A DNA stretch of 64,000 nt from CAXQZM01 sp965229645 (lineage in GTDB: Bacteria; Pseudomonadota; Alphaproteobacteria; UBA7985). How positions within the stretch are numbered: the first letter of the stretch is position 1; the number at the start of each line of letters is the position of its first letter. A program made the translations under genes and the position numbers. This document shows, in pieces, positions 45,590-54,571 of the stretch. The DNA lies in contig OZ245893.1 of the NCBI GenBank assembly GCA_965229645.1, forward strand, positions 2,976,001 to 3,040,000, in the 5' to 3' direction. Below the pieces are notes generated by a model. That model was not told the DNA's origin and did not search any database. It saw only the letters and a list, made by a program, of their open reading frames with translations.

Positions 45590-45919
45590 GCCTATGATCG
45601 AGATGGGCGGCAGGTCTGCGGTGTTCAGCTTGGGAAAAGAGATGCAAAAACGGGGCAGGGACTTTGGGAGCAGCTTGAAATGTTTGACCTCAAGCTTGTC
45701 TGCACGGATCACTATCCAGCCTATCGCCAGATCGTCCCAGAGTACATGCATGTGCAGACCAAGTCGGAAACCGCCGCCATCGAGGGCTTAAACAGTCGAA
45801 TTCGCCACTATCTCGCTCGGTTCCATCGAAAGACGTTCTGCTATTCAAAGGCCGTGCACATGGTGCAGGCAACATTGACGGTGTTCTTTACAGAAAATTG
45901 GATCGAATATCTATTCTAA
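45590..45919 (+). pseudogene. IS1 transposase, C-terminal part
   Basis: Reads AYDRDGRQVCGVQLGKRDA, then DHYPAYRQIVPEYMHVQTKS and the terminal GLNSRIRHYLARFHRKTFCY, the IS1 InsB catalytic end. Continuation of 43995-44347. Confidence 0.8.
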
Positions 45920-46227
45920 CGCACCAATGCCGAAACACGAGATTGGGGAACTTCTACGTTCGTGCGAGCAGGCGTAGGGTCTGAAGACACGGATACTTCA
46001 TAAAACGCTGACCCCGAAACCTCACCACCGCCCCCATGGGGCGCATCCTTCCCAAACCCATGACCTCCCCCAAAACGCGAATCCTTGAGCCAGCTGTGGA
46101 GCATAGTCGCGTTCAGCGCATACCGACGCGCTACCTGCGCCACTGAAACACCTGGAACTCTGGCTTGATCGCAGATCTCTAGCTTCTCCGAAGCCGACCA
46201 ACGTCGACGCTTGACCCGATCCAACAT
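45916..46227 (-). pseudogene. tnpA: IS66 tnpA, 5' part
   Basis: About 100 codons beginning MLDRVKRRRWSASEKLEICD with the TnpA HTH (GVSVAQVARRYALNATMLHSWLKD). The frame is cut by the IS1 insertion near residue 102; the rest is at 43805-43975. Start codon preceded by AAGGAGGCAAG. Confidence 0.8.
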
Positions 46228-46239
46228 AACTTGCCTCCT

Positions 46240-46382
46240 TAAAGTGTCCGCTCTGTTGAGCGGGCACTTAGCAAGCTAAAGCGTCAGCGCCAGAGCGCCC
46301 ACAACGGACGCTTACACTTAAAGTAAGCGGACACTTAGCAAACACGCTAAAGCACGCTAGAGCACCTACAACGGACGCTTAC
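46240..46382. repeat. IS66 right terminus and a tandem degenerate copy
   Basis: 46243-46315 ends CCCACAACGGACGCTTAC and includes the palindrome AAGTGTCCGCTC / GAGCGGGCACTT. 46316-46382 repeats the pattern in altered form and ends CCTACAACGGACGCTTAC. The first version is nearly identical to the far right end of the island (56150-56225). Confidence 0.75.
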
Positions 46383-46434
46383 CTTTTACCCAAGCGCTCC
46401 TTTGTGCAACAAAGCCCCTCTGCTGAGTAAAGAA

Positions 46435-46453
46435 TGCACACAATCCGTGTGCA
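46435..46453 (-). terminator. Candidate terminator after the GNAT gene
   Basis: TGCACAC / GTGTGCA stem with a five-base loop, followed on the minus strand by TTCTTTACTC, about 80 bp after the last gene of the AT-rich cluster. Confidence 0.4.
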
Positions 46454-46530
46454 ATTGCATTACGCTCTACGCCTACAAAGCTAGAGTGTTGGGTTTATGT
46501 TCCTTGGTCGAAGAAAAAGCAGTGCACAGG

Positions 46531-47073
46531 TTAAAACAAATACCCAAGCATATCTATACTTCCAATCGGCCATGCTAATCCTGACAAAGGCTTAATCATC
46601 ATAATGTTTGACAAATTACGGTTGATAATGCTGTGGCTTTTCAGATCTTCAATGCAATACCAAGTTACGCTTGCTTCTGGTGCAAAAAAGTAATTAAGTT
46701 TAGAATACAAGCGATGGTCATCAGCCATTAATATAGAAAATTGTTGATTTTTTGATCGTATCTCGGCCAATCTAACTAGTTTTGACGCAATTCCTGTATT
46801 TCTATCATCAGGTAGTACGCAGACATCAATTAATCCAACTATTGAAAAAAGATTGTCGTTAATACGAATCGACCTGTACTCCAGTCCTACATGGCCAATA
46901 ATACCTTTCTCGGATTTCGCAACAATTCTAACAGATGGAACTTGCTTAAAAAAGGAACGACCTTCATGAGCGCCCTCGAAACAAATAGACAATAAGTTTC
47001 TAAGGTCGGCTTCATCTTTAACAGAACAGTCATGAGGGCCTATTTCTACAAATTCAATTTTTTTCGATGACAT
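46531..47073 (-). CDS. GNAT acyltransferase, NodA-like (putative peptide acylase)
   Basis: 180 aa. Acyl-CoA loop DDRNTGIASKL at residues 89-99 after LIDVCVLP, preceded by GIIGHVGLEYRSIRI. The order of strands and the hydrophobic C-terminus (LSGLAWPIGSIDMLGYLF) recall NodA fatty-acyl transferases more than small acetyltransferases. Last gene of the cluster; its start overlaps the arginase gene by 20 bp. In known lipopeptide RiPPs (selidamides) GNAT maturases acylate Orn or Lys side chains, the role I infer here. AT-rich. Confidence 0.72.
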   Translation of the reverse strand: MSSKKIEFVEIGPHDCSVKDEADLRNLLSICFEGAHEGRSFFKQVPSVRIVAKSEKGIIGHVGLEYRSIRINDNLFSIVGLIDVCVLPDDRNTGIASKLVRLAEIRSKNQQFSILMADDHRLYSKLNYFFAPEASVTWYCIEDLKSHSIINRNLSNIMMIKPLSGLAWPIGSIDMLGYLF

Positions 47074-48088
47074 GTGTAAAGATTTCCGAAATTTTTTTTG
47101 CCGACTCTAGGTCACTACCTGAATATTCACATATACTAAAGGAATTGGGCGTAACAAAATTAAACACCGCGTCAATTTCCAAAAAGAGCTTCTCCAGGCT
47201 AAACCCTCTTGGAAGCGGGTTGGTAACTGCACGACATAGGGAAGGATCTAGAACGTCAACGTCAATTGACAAATGCACATAGCATGAATCAAATATTTCT
47301 CTTGCAGTGTTCTGCATACCAATGTGTATATTTTTTCCACTAGATATAGCAGCAGATAAGTCAGTTCTAGAATCCCTTAAGCCAATCATAAAAATATGTT
47401 CAGTTATATCTTCTTTCATCAAATCAGAACATACTGTAGAAGGTAAATTGTATAATTTACCTGACTTCCAACCATATAAATCATGATGAGCATCAATATG
47501 AACGTAAGCTATTTTTTGACCATTTAGCTTACTTTTCACGGACTTCAAAAAATGAGCAACCACTCTGTGATCTCCGCCAATCAAGCCTATAGGTCTAGAA
47601 ATATTCGATACAAACTCAAGAAAATCAAACATTAAACTATTGGGAAATTTAGATGGAGACAGACCGCAGATTGGAGCTTCAATGCTAGCTGCCAAGTTTA
47701 CTAGCGTTGCACATCCAACGGATGTAGAGCCTGAGAGTTCATAAGGCGTTTCGAGAGGCACTCCAAACCACAAAATAGGTCTTGAGTGCTTCTCAATAGA
47801 ATTTACTAAATTATAAGATAATTTCAAATCGGGAAATTGCTCTAATGCATACTTAATGTAAGTCTCTGACACAATCATGTCATCTATGCGCAGATTCATA
47901 AACCCGTATTTGAGTGCAACATCACATAGTCCGCATAACTCATCAGTATCGGCAAACTCCTCACTCAAAATAGCACTTATCAAATCGTCAGAAAGAAAAA
48001 TATCTCGAAATTTGAAAGGAAGATGGTTGAAAAAAGATTTCTTTTCATCTACGTCATTCGAAATATGGTGTGATAATTCTAAACGCAT
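47054..48088 (-). CDS. Arginase-family ureohydrolase (putative peptide arginase)
   Basis: 344 aa. All binuclear Mn ligands are visible: GGDH (171-174), IDAHHD (198-203) and SIDVDVLDP (274-282). About 100 extra N-terminal residues precede the ureohydrolase core. Free arginases are shorter and stand with amino-acid genes; here it sits between an exporter and an acyltransferase in a peptide-modification cluster. Peptide arginases that turn Arg into Orn in RiPPs (OspR type) are the closest functional model. The precursor-like peptide has Arg in its C-terminal half. Confidence 0.78.
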   Translation of the reverse strand: MRLELSHHISNDVDEKKSFFNHLPFKFRDIFLSDDLISAILSEEFADTDELCGLCDVALKYGFMNLRIDDMIVSETYIKYALEQFPDLKLSYNLVNSIEKHSRPILWFGVPLETPYELSGSTSVGCATLVNLAASIEAPICGLSPSKFPNSLMFDFLEFVSNISRPIGLIGGDHRVVAHFLKSVKSKLNGQKIAYVHIDAHHDLYGWKSGKLYNLPSTVCSDLMKEDITEHIFMIGLRDSRTDLSAAISSGKNIHIGMQNTAREIFDSCYVHLSIDVDVLDPSLCRAVTNPLPRGFSLEKLFLEIDAVFNFVTPNSFSICEYSGSDLESAKKISEIFTHVIEKN

Positions 48089-48093
48089 AGTAT

Positions 48094-49839
48094 TTAGGTT
48101 CTTAGAATTTTTCTGAAATATTCTGAGTTAGTGGTTAAACGTGAATAGGTGTCAGTCTCTACTATCAGTCCGTTTTCCATCAAAACTATTTCGTCACATT
48201 CCTTCAATATCAAAGGGTCATGACTAGCTACTATCATAGTACTCATGCTTTTCTCGATGACATTGTGCAAAAAGGAAATAAGACGCAAAGTACTTGTATA
48301 ATCTAAACTGCTACTAGGCTCATCTAAAAGTAAAAGGCGAGGTTGGCCAAGAATAATTCTTAGGGCAGAGAGCCTTTGCATCTCCCCTCCAGAAGGTTTT
48401 GCGCTTAAAATGTCTTCCACATCACTCAAGCGATTAGCTAATTCAGAAATTCCCAGTTCTGCAAATTGGCTAATTAGGTATTTCTCAATGTGCTTCGATG
48501 AAAAAAGAATGTTATCAGCCAAACTAACAGGAAATAAATTTGATTGTTGAGGGACATACTTTACATGCTTTCGAAAATTGCTCTCGTCGAAATGCTCAAT
48601 ACCAATTCCTGAAATTATCACCTTTCCTGAAGTCGGAGAGATCATTCTAGCCAAAACGGCTAGTAATGTTGATTTTCCAGATCCAGATTCCCCAGCTAGG
48701 CCTACAATTTTCCCATAATTGGCAGACAACGAAATGGCACTCAAAATACGCTCTTTAGTGCTATGAGAATTCTCAAGTTGAACTTCATAACTAACATCCT
48801 CTAACGTAAGACTCATACGTTGAGGTTCGATTTCATCAAACCCAGATGAGGAACCAACTATGTGAGCGGCTATTTCTTGAGTGTTCTCAGTAAAAAAATG
48901 CTGCAACCTTCTAAGTCCCACGTCACCTTTACTCAACGCTTGTACACAACCACCGATTTGTTGAAGAGGAGTAACCAGTATTCCAAAATATAGCAAAATT
49001 GAAATAAGTGTGCCTACTGTATAGCTGTCACTACCCGAAGAAAATAGCCAAATTGAGTAAATCCAAACCGAGCTAGTACCTAACAGTATCATAGATCCAG
49101 TTACAAATTTGAACCTTATTGAAATTCTGTGGGCATTCGATGCTAACCTCGCTACTTCACTATTTGATTCATGAAGATACTCTCGTGCCCAAAACTGAGA
49201 CCTGTTGGCTGCTATAGATATGTAGCCGTCCACACAATGGCTATAAAAACTAGCCAATTTATCAAATATAGGTGCCGCTTTCGCAAAGTGCTTCCTTACC
49301 ACCTTGCCATTACTTGCGAATAGATACGAGAAGCACAATGCAATCACAATAAATACAGATCCCGCCACCAGCTCTAGAGCAAAAACCAAAATGCTCATCA
49401 GTAAAATATATATCAGGGCAGAGAGAATTTCTGGAATTGCATAACCAGTCATATCCCACATAGCTTCAACGTCACGAGTATATAACGATATAAGATATCC
49501 TTTATCCTTTGATGCAATGGTGGAATGAAATTTTCCTTCGTGGAAAATTTTTTTAGAGATTCTATCTCTAATCTTTTTGGACAAATGCTCAGAATCTATA
49601 CTGGTAATTCGCGAACTCACAGCATTGAGAAGCAAGCTAACGATGCTAACGAAAATTGTTACCGCCAAAAGCGTTGATGCTGAGCGCCAACTGCTGTTAA
49701 CCATTTGATCTATGATGCGCCCAAACAAGAGCGGAGTTAACGCAAGTCATATCGTTGAAGCAGTAACTAAGATAATTGCAACTATGTATCTGCGCCAATT
49801 CAGATTAACAAATGCAAAAAAATCTCTATACTTATGCAC
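48094..49839 (-). pseudogene. ABC exporter (TM-NBD) with in-frame TGA
   Basis: From GTG 49839 the frame reads HKYRDFFAFVNLNWRRYIVA into the first TM helix, meets TGA at 49747-49749 (codon 31) and continues LALTPLLFGRIIDQMV. Beyond it are 544 codons with five or more TM helices. The NBD has Walker A GESGSGKST, signature SGGEMQRL, Walker B LLLLDEPSSSLD and H-loop ASHD. No C39 peptidase domain. The exporter is expected to export the product; either the TGA kills it, or translation restarts at TTG 49728 and loses part of TM1. Confidence 0.75.
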
Positions 49840-49854
49840 GGTGAATTTTGACCA

Positions 49855-50493
49855 TCAAAGAAACCAGCCAGATAATGCAAATCTGGGCGTGACACTGCTC
49901 GTAATTTCATCAACCCAATGAACAGTTTCATTGCTTGGTTGAAATATTATGCTTCTGTTGTCTATTGGCCTGATATGACTAATAGCCCCAAGATAATCAA
50001 AGTTAAGCCCCGCTTCTGAGTCACCATCACCGAAGTACAAGAGCATGGTTAATTTGTAACTTGAACTGTCGCCTCCAGAATCTGTATGCCTATCAAAAAA
50101 ACATCCCTTATTGGATGCAGTTAGTGAGAAATTTGTTGAATAATTGGTTGGAATTAAATCCACAATATCCTTCCCCCATGCCTTCATCGTATCATTCCAT
50201 AGGCATTTAATGACGCCCGATAAATCTCGGCTCTCATGAAGTGAATGATACAGGTACTGAAAATCATCGGGTCCCTTATTATGTTTCCTGATAAGATCGC
50301 GCACTTCATTTAATGAAATGCTTTTATTAAGTGTTAAATCACTTGCACTGTTAAGAGCTCTAACCTTGGTAATCCAATTTATACCTTCACTCCAAGATCG
50401 AAAAATTTTCTCTTTATAATCCTCATATAGGCACGAATCAAGAAGATTATCTTTAACCATGAAGCCTTTTGATTGGAGATTAGATTTGATCAT
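49855..50493 (-). CDS. 2OG-Fe(II) oxygenase, prolyl-4-hydroxylase type
   Basis: 212 aa. The HxD...H iron triad is H136, D138 (FFDRHTDSGG) and H192 (NETVHWVDEI), with R204 (PRFALSGWF) for 2-oxoglutarate. The block KLTMLLYFGDGD between them fits the P4H jelly roll. ATG overlaps the preceding cupin gene stop. Likely hydroxylates a peptide side chain; the two Pro and nearby residues of the precursor tail are candidates. Confidence 0.8.
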   Translation of the reverse strand: MIKSNLQSKGFMVKDNLLDSCLYEDYKEKIFRSWSEGINWITKVRALNSASDLTLNKSISLNEVRDLIRKHNKGPDDFQYLYHSLHESRDLSGVIKCLWNDTMKAWGKDIVDLIPTNYSTNFSLTASNKGCFFDRHTDSGGDSSSYKLTMLLYFGDGDSEAGLNFDYLGAISHIRPIDNRSIIFQPSNETVHWVDEITSSVTPRFALSGWFL

Positions 50494-51191
50494 ATCATGT
50501 GTATCCTTTTGTAAATCGAAAGAGCTGAATGCAATTTATTATCAGCATCCTTAGATAGTCGCTTGATATCTGCTACAAAATTTTTTCGAATAAGATTTTT
50601 TGAAACAGCTATAGACGGAAGCTGATAACTTACCCTGTGCCACCATCCTTCTGGTATCCAAACTAACTCATTCGGATTTTGGGTAATCGAAAAACCCGCG
50701 GCCCTTGATCTAGGATCGTCATGAGGCTCCCAAAATTCCCATAACTTTTGCCCAACAATCATGCAGTTCCAACTACTTGTGCAATACATATCCTGGTGAA
50801 CATCCATCAATTGGCCAGAAGGCCCAAATATAACCCATTGGAAGCAAGGGTTAAGATCTGCCGATATTTCATCGAATATACATCCAATTTCAGGATCTAA
50901 TTTTGCGATATAACTCTGTATTTCAGATATCAATATTAGGATATCCTTATTACTTTCCTGATTGTCGATTTGCAGATGCGTAAATAAGTCAGACCCCAAT
51001 TCGGTTCCGCGATTCGTTGAAAATAGTTGTCTTTCCAATTTACCTACTTCAATTTTTCCGACAATTTTCCCACCTTTGTTTGTTAAGTTAACATGGCGCC
51101 CAGTTAAATCCTTCAATATACTTCTAAATTTTTCGCCAATTTTAGCTGATTCATTGAGATTGTACGATTTGGGATTTTCAGAATTTTTCAT
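50490..51191 (-). CDS. Cupin_8/JmjC-type oxygenase (short)
   Basis: 233 aa. Iron ligands H132 and D134 (MDVHQDMYCTSSWN) and H185 (IPEGWWHRVSY), with QKLWEFWEP and SIAVSKNLIRK in the expected places of JmjC/FIH-like hydroxylases. Overlaps both neighbours (ATGA-type junctions), so it is part of one operon. Probable peptide beta-hydroxylase. Confidence 0.8.
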   Translation of the reverse strand: MKNSENPKSYNLNESAKIGEKFRSILKDLTGRHVNLTNKGGKIVGKIEVGKLERQLFSTNRGTELGSDLFTHLQIDNQESNKDILILISEIQSYIAKLDPEIGCIFDEISADLNPCFQWVIFGPSGQLMDVHQDMYCTSSWNCMIVGQKLWEFWEPHDDPRSRAAGFSITQNPNELVWIPEGWWHRVSYQLPSIAVSKNLIRKNFVADIKRLSKDADNKLHSALSIYKRIHMI

Positions 51192-52393
51192 TGGATAACT
51201 TCCTCAATAGAAAGCACATTAAAGGAATTTAGCCAAAGAAGAAATAATGCAAAATCATTTCCTTTTAATCCATCAAGATTGATCTTTTCGCCATCTATTT
51301 TTATAAATTCACCTTTCATCAAATTGTCAAATTTGTCATGTAAATTTGAAATGTTTCCTGGAAATTTGGACCCAAATAGAAATGCAGAGGCTTCACCTCT
51401 TCTAGTATTGATTGTCAAATAGTTTATTGCGCCCTTATCGAGGCGAATTTTCAGATCGCAAGTAGGAAGGGGAGAGATATTTGGTTTAACGGCATCCACT
51501 AAGTATCCGTTACTTCTTAATCGGCAAAGAGCATCTTCATAATACTTATCAAAGTTTTCCTCTGAAAAATATTTTTTTGCTCCTAAAATCAAAGAACTAT
51601 TAAATTTCCCCAAAAATGAGTCCCAGTATGTATTAGATTCTTCTTGATCTATATCTGAAGTGTACTCAAATATTATATCTTCAATCTGTATTCTTAAATT
51701 TCGTCTTGAAAATGCTAAAGCAACTACAACTGATACTCCAAATGAACTTTGCCCGACGTGGAAATAGCTAGATGGGAGACAAAAAGCACTTCCGGGAGCC
51801 AACTCGTATGACCGGGAATTCTCTACTCCTACTTCATCAAAACTTAAATAATTAAACCCGTATTTCCGAGTGTACTGTTCTCTAGGCCATAAAATTAACC
51901 TCTTGCTGTTAGGCCCGAGATTAAAATGTATCACTCTGTCATTCGGATCATCGATATGTACCCCAAATGGGGTTTCAACATACTTTCCAATAATTATATG
52001 GTGCTCAGCATTAATCGGATCACCCTCAAAATTTTTCGCGAAATTAGATATTAAGCCCCTACTCGTACTCATCATTTCTTGACAATATGCACCTGCAAAA
52101 TTAATGAATAATAGATAGTCTTCAGAACCTAAAGCTCTCCCCCAATCTTGCACATTTTCTACGCCTAGCTTGGATAACGCTAATAGCTTTTTCTTTCCCT
52201 CAATTGAGTTTATCTGTCTATTTTTAATATATAGTCGAAAATCGGCCGATAACCTTGTGGAGGCAGAGTTAGCTTCGTTACTGATACACTTGTCTACCAT
52301 TGACAAATTATATGGGCTTTGAAAGTCTTCAATTACTGTGGGAGATGAAAACTTATCACTCTTTTTGAAATATATATCACTGAATATATTCAT
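51188..52393 (-). CDS. JmjC/cupin oxygenase B with C-terminal extension
   Basis: 401 aa. The cupin core holds TPFGVHIDDP (H146, D148), FNLGP, and CLPSSYFHVG (H212). After the core, about 180 residues form a helical and winged-helix-like tail ending LFLLWLNSFNVLSIEEV, as in ROXA-like ribosomal oxygenases. Paralogue of the gene at 52400, sharing TPFGVH.DDP...FNLGP...LPSS.FHVG. The tail could recognise a leader peptide (inference). Confidence 0.78.
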   Translation of the reverse strand: MNIFSDIYFKKSDKFSSPTVIEDFQSPYNLSMVDKCISNEANSASTRLSADFRLYIKNRQINSIEGKKKLLALSKLGVENVQDWGRALGSEDYLLFINFAGAYCQEMMSTSRGLISNFAKNFEGDPINAEHHIIIGKYVETPFGVHIDDPNDRVIHFNLGPNSKRLILWPREQYTRKYGFNYLSFDEVGVENSRSYELAPGSAFCLPSSYFHVGQSSFGVSVVVALAFSRRNLRIQIEDIIFEYTSDIDQEESNTYWDSFLGKFNSSLILGAKKYFSEENFDKYYEDALCRLRSNGYLVDAVKPNISPLPTCDLKIRLDKGAINYLTINTRRGEASAFLFGSKFPGNISNLHDKFDNLMKGEFIKIDGEKINLDGLKGNDFALFLLWLNSFNVLSIEEVIQ

Positions 52394-52399
52394 TATAAC

Positions 52400-53515
52400 C
52401 TACGATACTTTTAGCAGATGAGACTTTAAAAAGAAATTCATTAGACTGACTGAGGTATCCGCATCAAAGTTTTTTCCTACAAAATAGCTAATAAATTCTT
52501 TTGAGATGATGTTACTAACTGAAAACAAATCATCTACCATATTCTGCCTATCGATGGGTTGATTGCAATAGTAGTGAAATCCATTTGAATATATTAATGA
52601 CCCTTCACTTAGTTGTACTATATTCAAATTCTTTGAATTGCCTGTAGATAATCTGGTATCTAGGGAAATTAGCGAAGGATCAGACTGATAAACCTTTAGC
52701 GGATACCGTAGAAAGTCATTGGACTCTAATCGAGATCGATTTAGATTAACAAGAAATGAAATCGAAGTTTCCTTAATTTTATCGAATATTTTTTGGCCAG
52801 AAAGTTCTTGAAAATCCAGTAATTGACTAATTTCAGATTTAACCATTTCTTGCTCTGTAAGATGATTAATTACTAACGCCGCAACACTCGACAAGCCTCT
52901 ATTCCAACCTACGTGAAATTGGCTTGAAGGCAATATGAAACAAGAACCTTTAGAAAAGGTATAGTCAGATGACGCTGATTCTATCTCTGCAATTTTATTA
53001 ATATTTGATGCTGCGCCAAATTGTGCATATATATTATCATTATTCCATAGTGAAATACCTTTCTCCTCCGGCCCTAAATTAAAGAGTATAGTGCTATGTG
53101 TTGGGTCATCGACATGAACTCCAAAAGGGGTCGCACCATATGCGCCTATGAAGAAAGTCAAATCAATGGTGAATTGCTTCTCATTGATAGGATCAGTTAT
53201 CTCCTTGCTACAATTGACAGCCTTTGAACGCAATGCAGCCGACCACTGCAGCCCACCATTAATCACAACGCCCGATTTTTTTCCAAACTTTGGATTTGAT
53301 CCAGAAAACGCCTCAGAGATTAGTTTTTCTGCATGATTTTCACTCTTAGAAAATCTTAGTAAATTCTCTCCCAGACTATAATCCTCCAGGCCATTAATAT
53401 AACCTCGAATGTAGCTTAGCTTTCTGGGGCTGCTATCCTGTTCAAGCCCCTTAAGCAGATCTCCTATGCAATCAAAAGAGGCCGGAAATACGTTAGACCC
53501 GATTCTCAATAGCAT
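52400..53515 (-). CDS. JmjC/cupin oxygenase A with C-terminal extension
   Basis: 371 aa. TPFGVHVDDP (H134, D136), FNLGPEEKGISLW and ILPSSQFHVGW (H201) match oxygenase B. The C-terminal tail ends SLMNFFLKSHLLKVS. It is the first enzyme gene after the precursor, but the IS5-type element begins about 12 bp before its ATG and no Shine-Dalgarno is seen, so translation may have lost its native signal. Confidence 0.78.
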   Translation of the reverse strand: MLLRIGSNVFPASFDCIGDLLKGLEQDSSPRKLSYIRGYINGLEDYSLGENLLRFSKSENHAEKLISEAFSGSNPKFGKKSGVVINGGLQWSAALRSKAVNCSKEITDPINEKQFTIDLTFFIGAYGATPFGVHVDDPTHSTILFNLGPEEKGISLWNNDNIYAQFGAASNINKIAEIESASSDYTFSKGSCFILPSSQFHVGWNRGLSSVAALVINHLTEQEMVKSEISQLLDFQELSGQKIFDKIKETSISFLVNLNRSRLESNDFLRYPLKVYQSDPSLISLDTRLSTGNSKNLNIVQLSEGSLIYSNGFHYYCNQPIDRQNMVDDLFSVSNIISKEFISYFVGKNFDADTSVSLMNFFLKSHLLKVS

Positions 53516-53526
53516 GAAAAATTGGA

Positions 53527-54476
53527 GACGGTCTTCTCCCTACCCCTAATTTTTAGCAAATTTTCAAATTCATATTCGCTAAGCCTGCAATATTTTTTGC
53601 AATCATATTTTCATGACGATTTCCTCTGGAAATATCTGAGAAAATGTTGAATTTTTTCATTCGACCAATTGCGTGCTCCGCTGTTATACGCATAGAGTTA
53701 AACCAACGATTATAGGATTTATCTTTACGGCTAAGTGGTCTATTTTTGATTTCTTTATCGGCACTTCGCATGAGGTGCCTTGGTATGCCAGATCCCCCAA
53801 AACTAGAGTATCTGGCGGCTTCTCCAGTTGACTATCATCATAAATTTTCTTGTCATGTTTTCGTCCTTGCTGTGCGGGCCCACAGGCAAGGATACGTCCC
53901 TTGTTGTCAGTGACAATCTGATGGACATGAGTGTGGCGCTTTTTCTTGCCAGAATAGTGCTGCTTGCGATTCTTCGCTGTCTTGGGACGTTGGATCGGAC
54001 GTTCGGTGCCATCAATAATCAGATACAGCAAGTCTTGCTTTTCCTCTTCGCTTATGCGGACTTTGCGCTCGGGCATATTAAAATGACCTGCAAGGAGTTT
54101 GGAGATCGTATTTGTAGCACGAATGCTTGCACTGTCTGAAACCCCAAATATGAGTCCCAAAAACTCATGGTTGATGTAAGTTCGATAGTAAATCAGACAA
54201 AGAAGAAGCATTTCCTCGAACCCTAATCGGTAGCGACGACCAGCGCCAATTGCTCGCTTTCGGTCCTCTCGAGAAAGGCGGCGGAGATTATGGACTTCCC
54301 AGAGAGGTTTGACCTCCAAAACGAGCTGCTCAAAATCAGATAATCTGATCCCAGAGAGGCGGTAAAACAGACGAGGTTGCTTTTTGAGGACTTTCAGGGC
54401 TTTCATGATCCGTACATAACCATGAAAATTGGGCCAACGCAAAGAAAATCACTTAAACTAACTAATTATGAAACAG
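53527..54476 (-). mobile_element. IS5-family element between precursor and enzymes
   Basis: Approximate edges. The left end reads GAGACGGTCTTCTCC; the right end (inverted) CAGACCTGTTTC is a weak match, so limits are uncertain by tens of bases. A near-identical CATGAAAA(A)TTGG occurs at 53514 and 54421. It carries one two-frame transposase. Confidence 0.55.
53553..54442 (-). CDS. IS5-family (DDE_Tnp_4) transposase, two frames
   Basis: The first frame (252 aa, 53684-54442) has HTH region FEEMLLLCLIYYRTYINHEF and catalytic Asp blocks LLYLIIDGTERPI and TLVLGDLAYQGT. The second frame (72 aa, 53553-53771) supplies NRPLSRKDKSYNRWFNSMR and ITAEHAIGRMKKFNIF (Glu). Joining needs a -1 shift at a run of A near 53745. 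The shift may be programmed, as in some IS5 groups, or a decay mutation. Confidence 0.75.
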
Positions 54477-54546
54477 GTCTGTTAGGACGCTCCACTATAG
54501 CTGGCTTAGTATAACCTACTGTCGCTTCATATACATCACTCCACAT
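54466..54546 (-). CDS. Small ORF (26 aa), possible second peptide
   Basis: Begins MWSDVYEATVGYTKPAIVER and ends with stop at 54466. A GGAGG at 54552-54556 lies five bases upstream of the ATG. It follows the precursor gene by 25 bp on the same strand. Its last codons may be created by the IS5 end; without the insertion the frame could have run on towards oxygenase A. No family recognised. Confidence 0.4.
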   Translation of the reverse strand: MWSDVYEATVGYTKPAIVERPNRPVS

Positions 54547-54571
54547 TCCAGCCTCCAATTTGTAAAGCTGA

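Larger units (their letters stand above)
43968..45919 (+). mobile_element. IS1-family element inserted in tnpA, split by IS630
   Basis: Left edge near 43968 and right edge near 45919 share an inverted AGATATTC terminal motif. The interior encodes an IS1 transposase in two pieces around the IS630 insertion. The exact target duplication could not be recognised. Confidence 0.65.

Noticed and set aside
43960..45930. Exact target duplication for the IS1 element
   Set aside because: Flanking bases on the two sides do not give a convincing 8-10 bp match, so only approximate limits are given.
49747..49749. TGA in the exporter as a selenocysteine or recoded codon
   Set aside because: Other genes in the window use TGA as a normal stop, no selenoprotein context is seen and the position is in a membrane helix. 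A nonsense mutation or shortened start is simpler.
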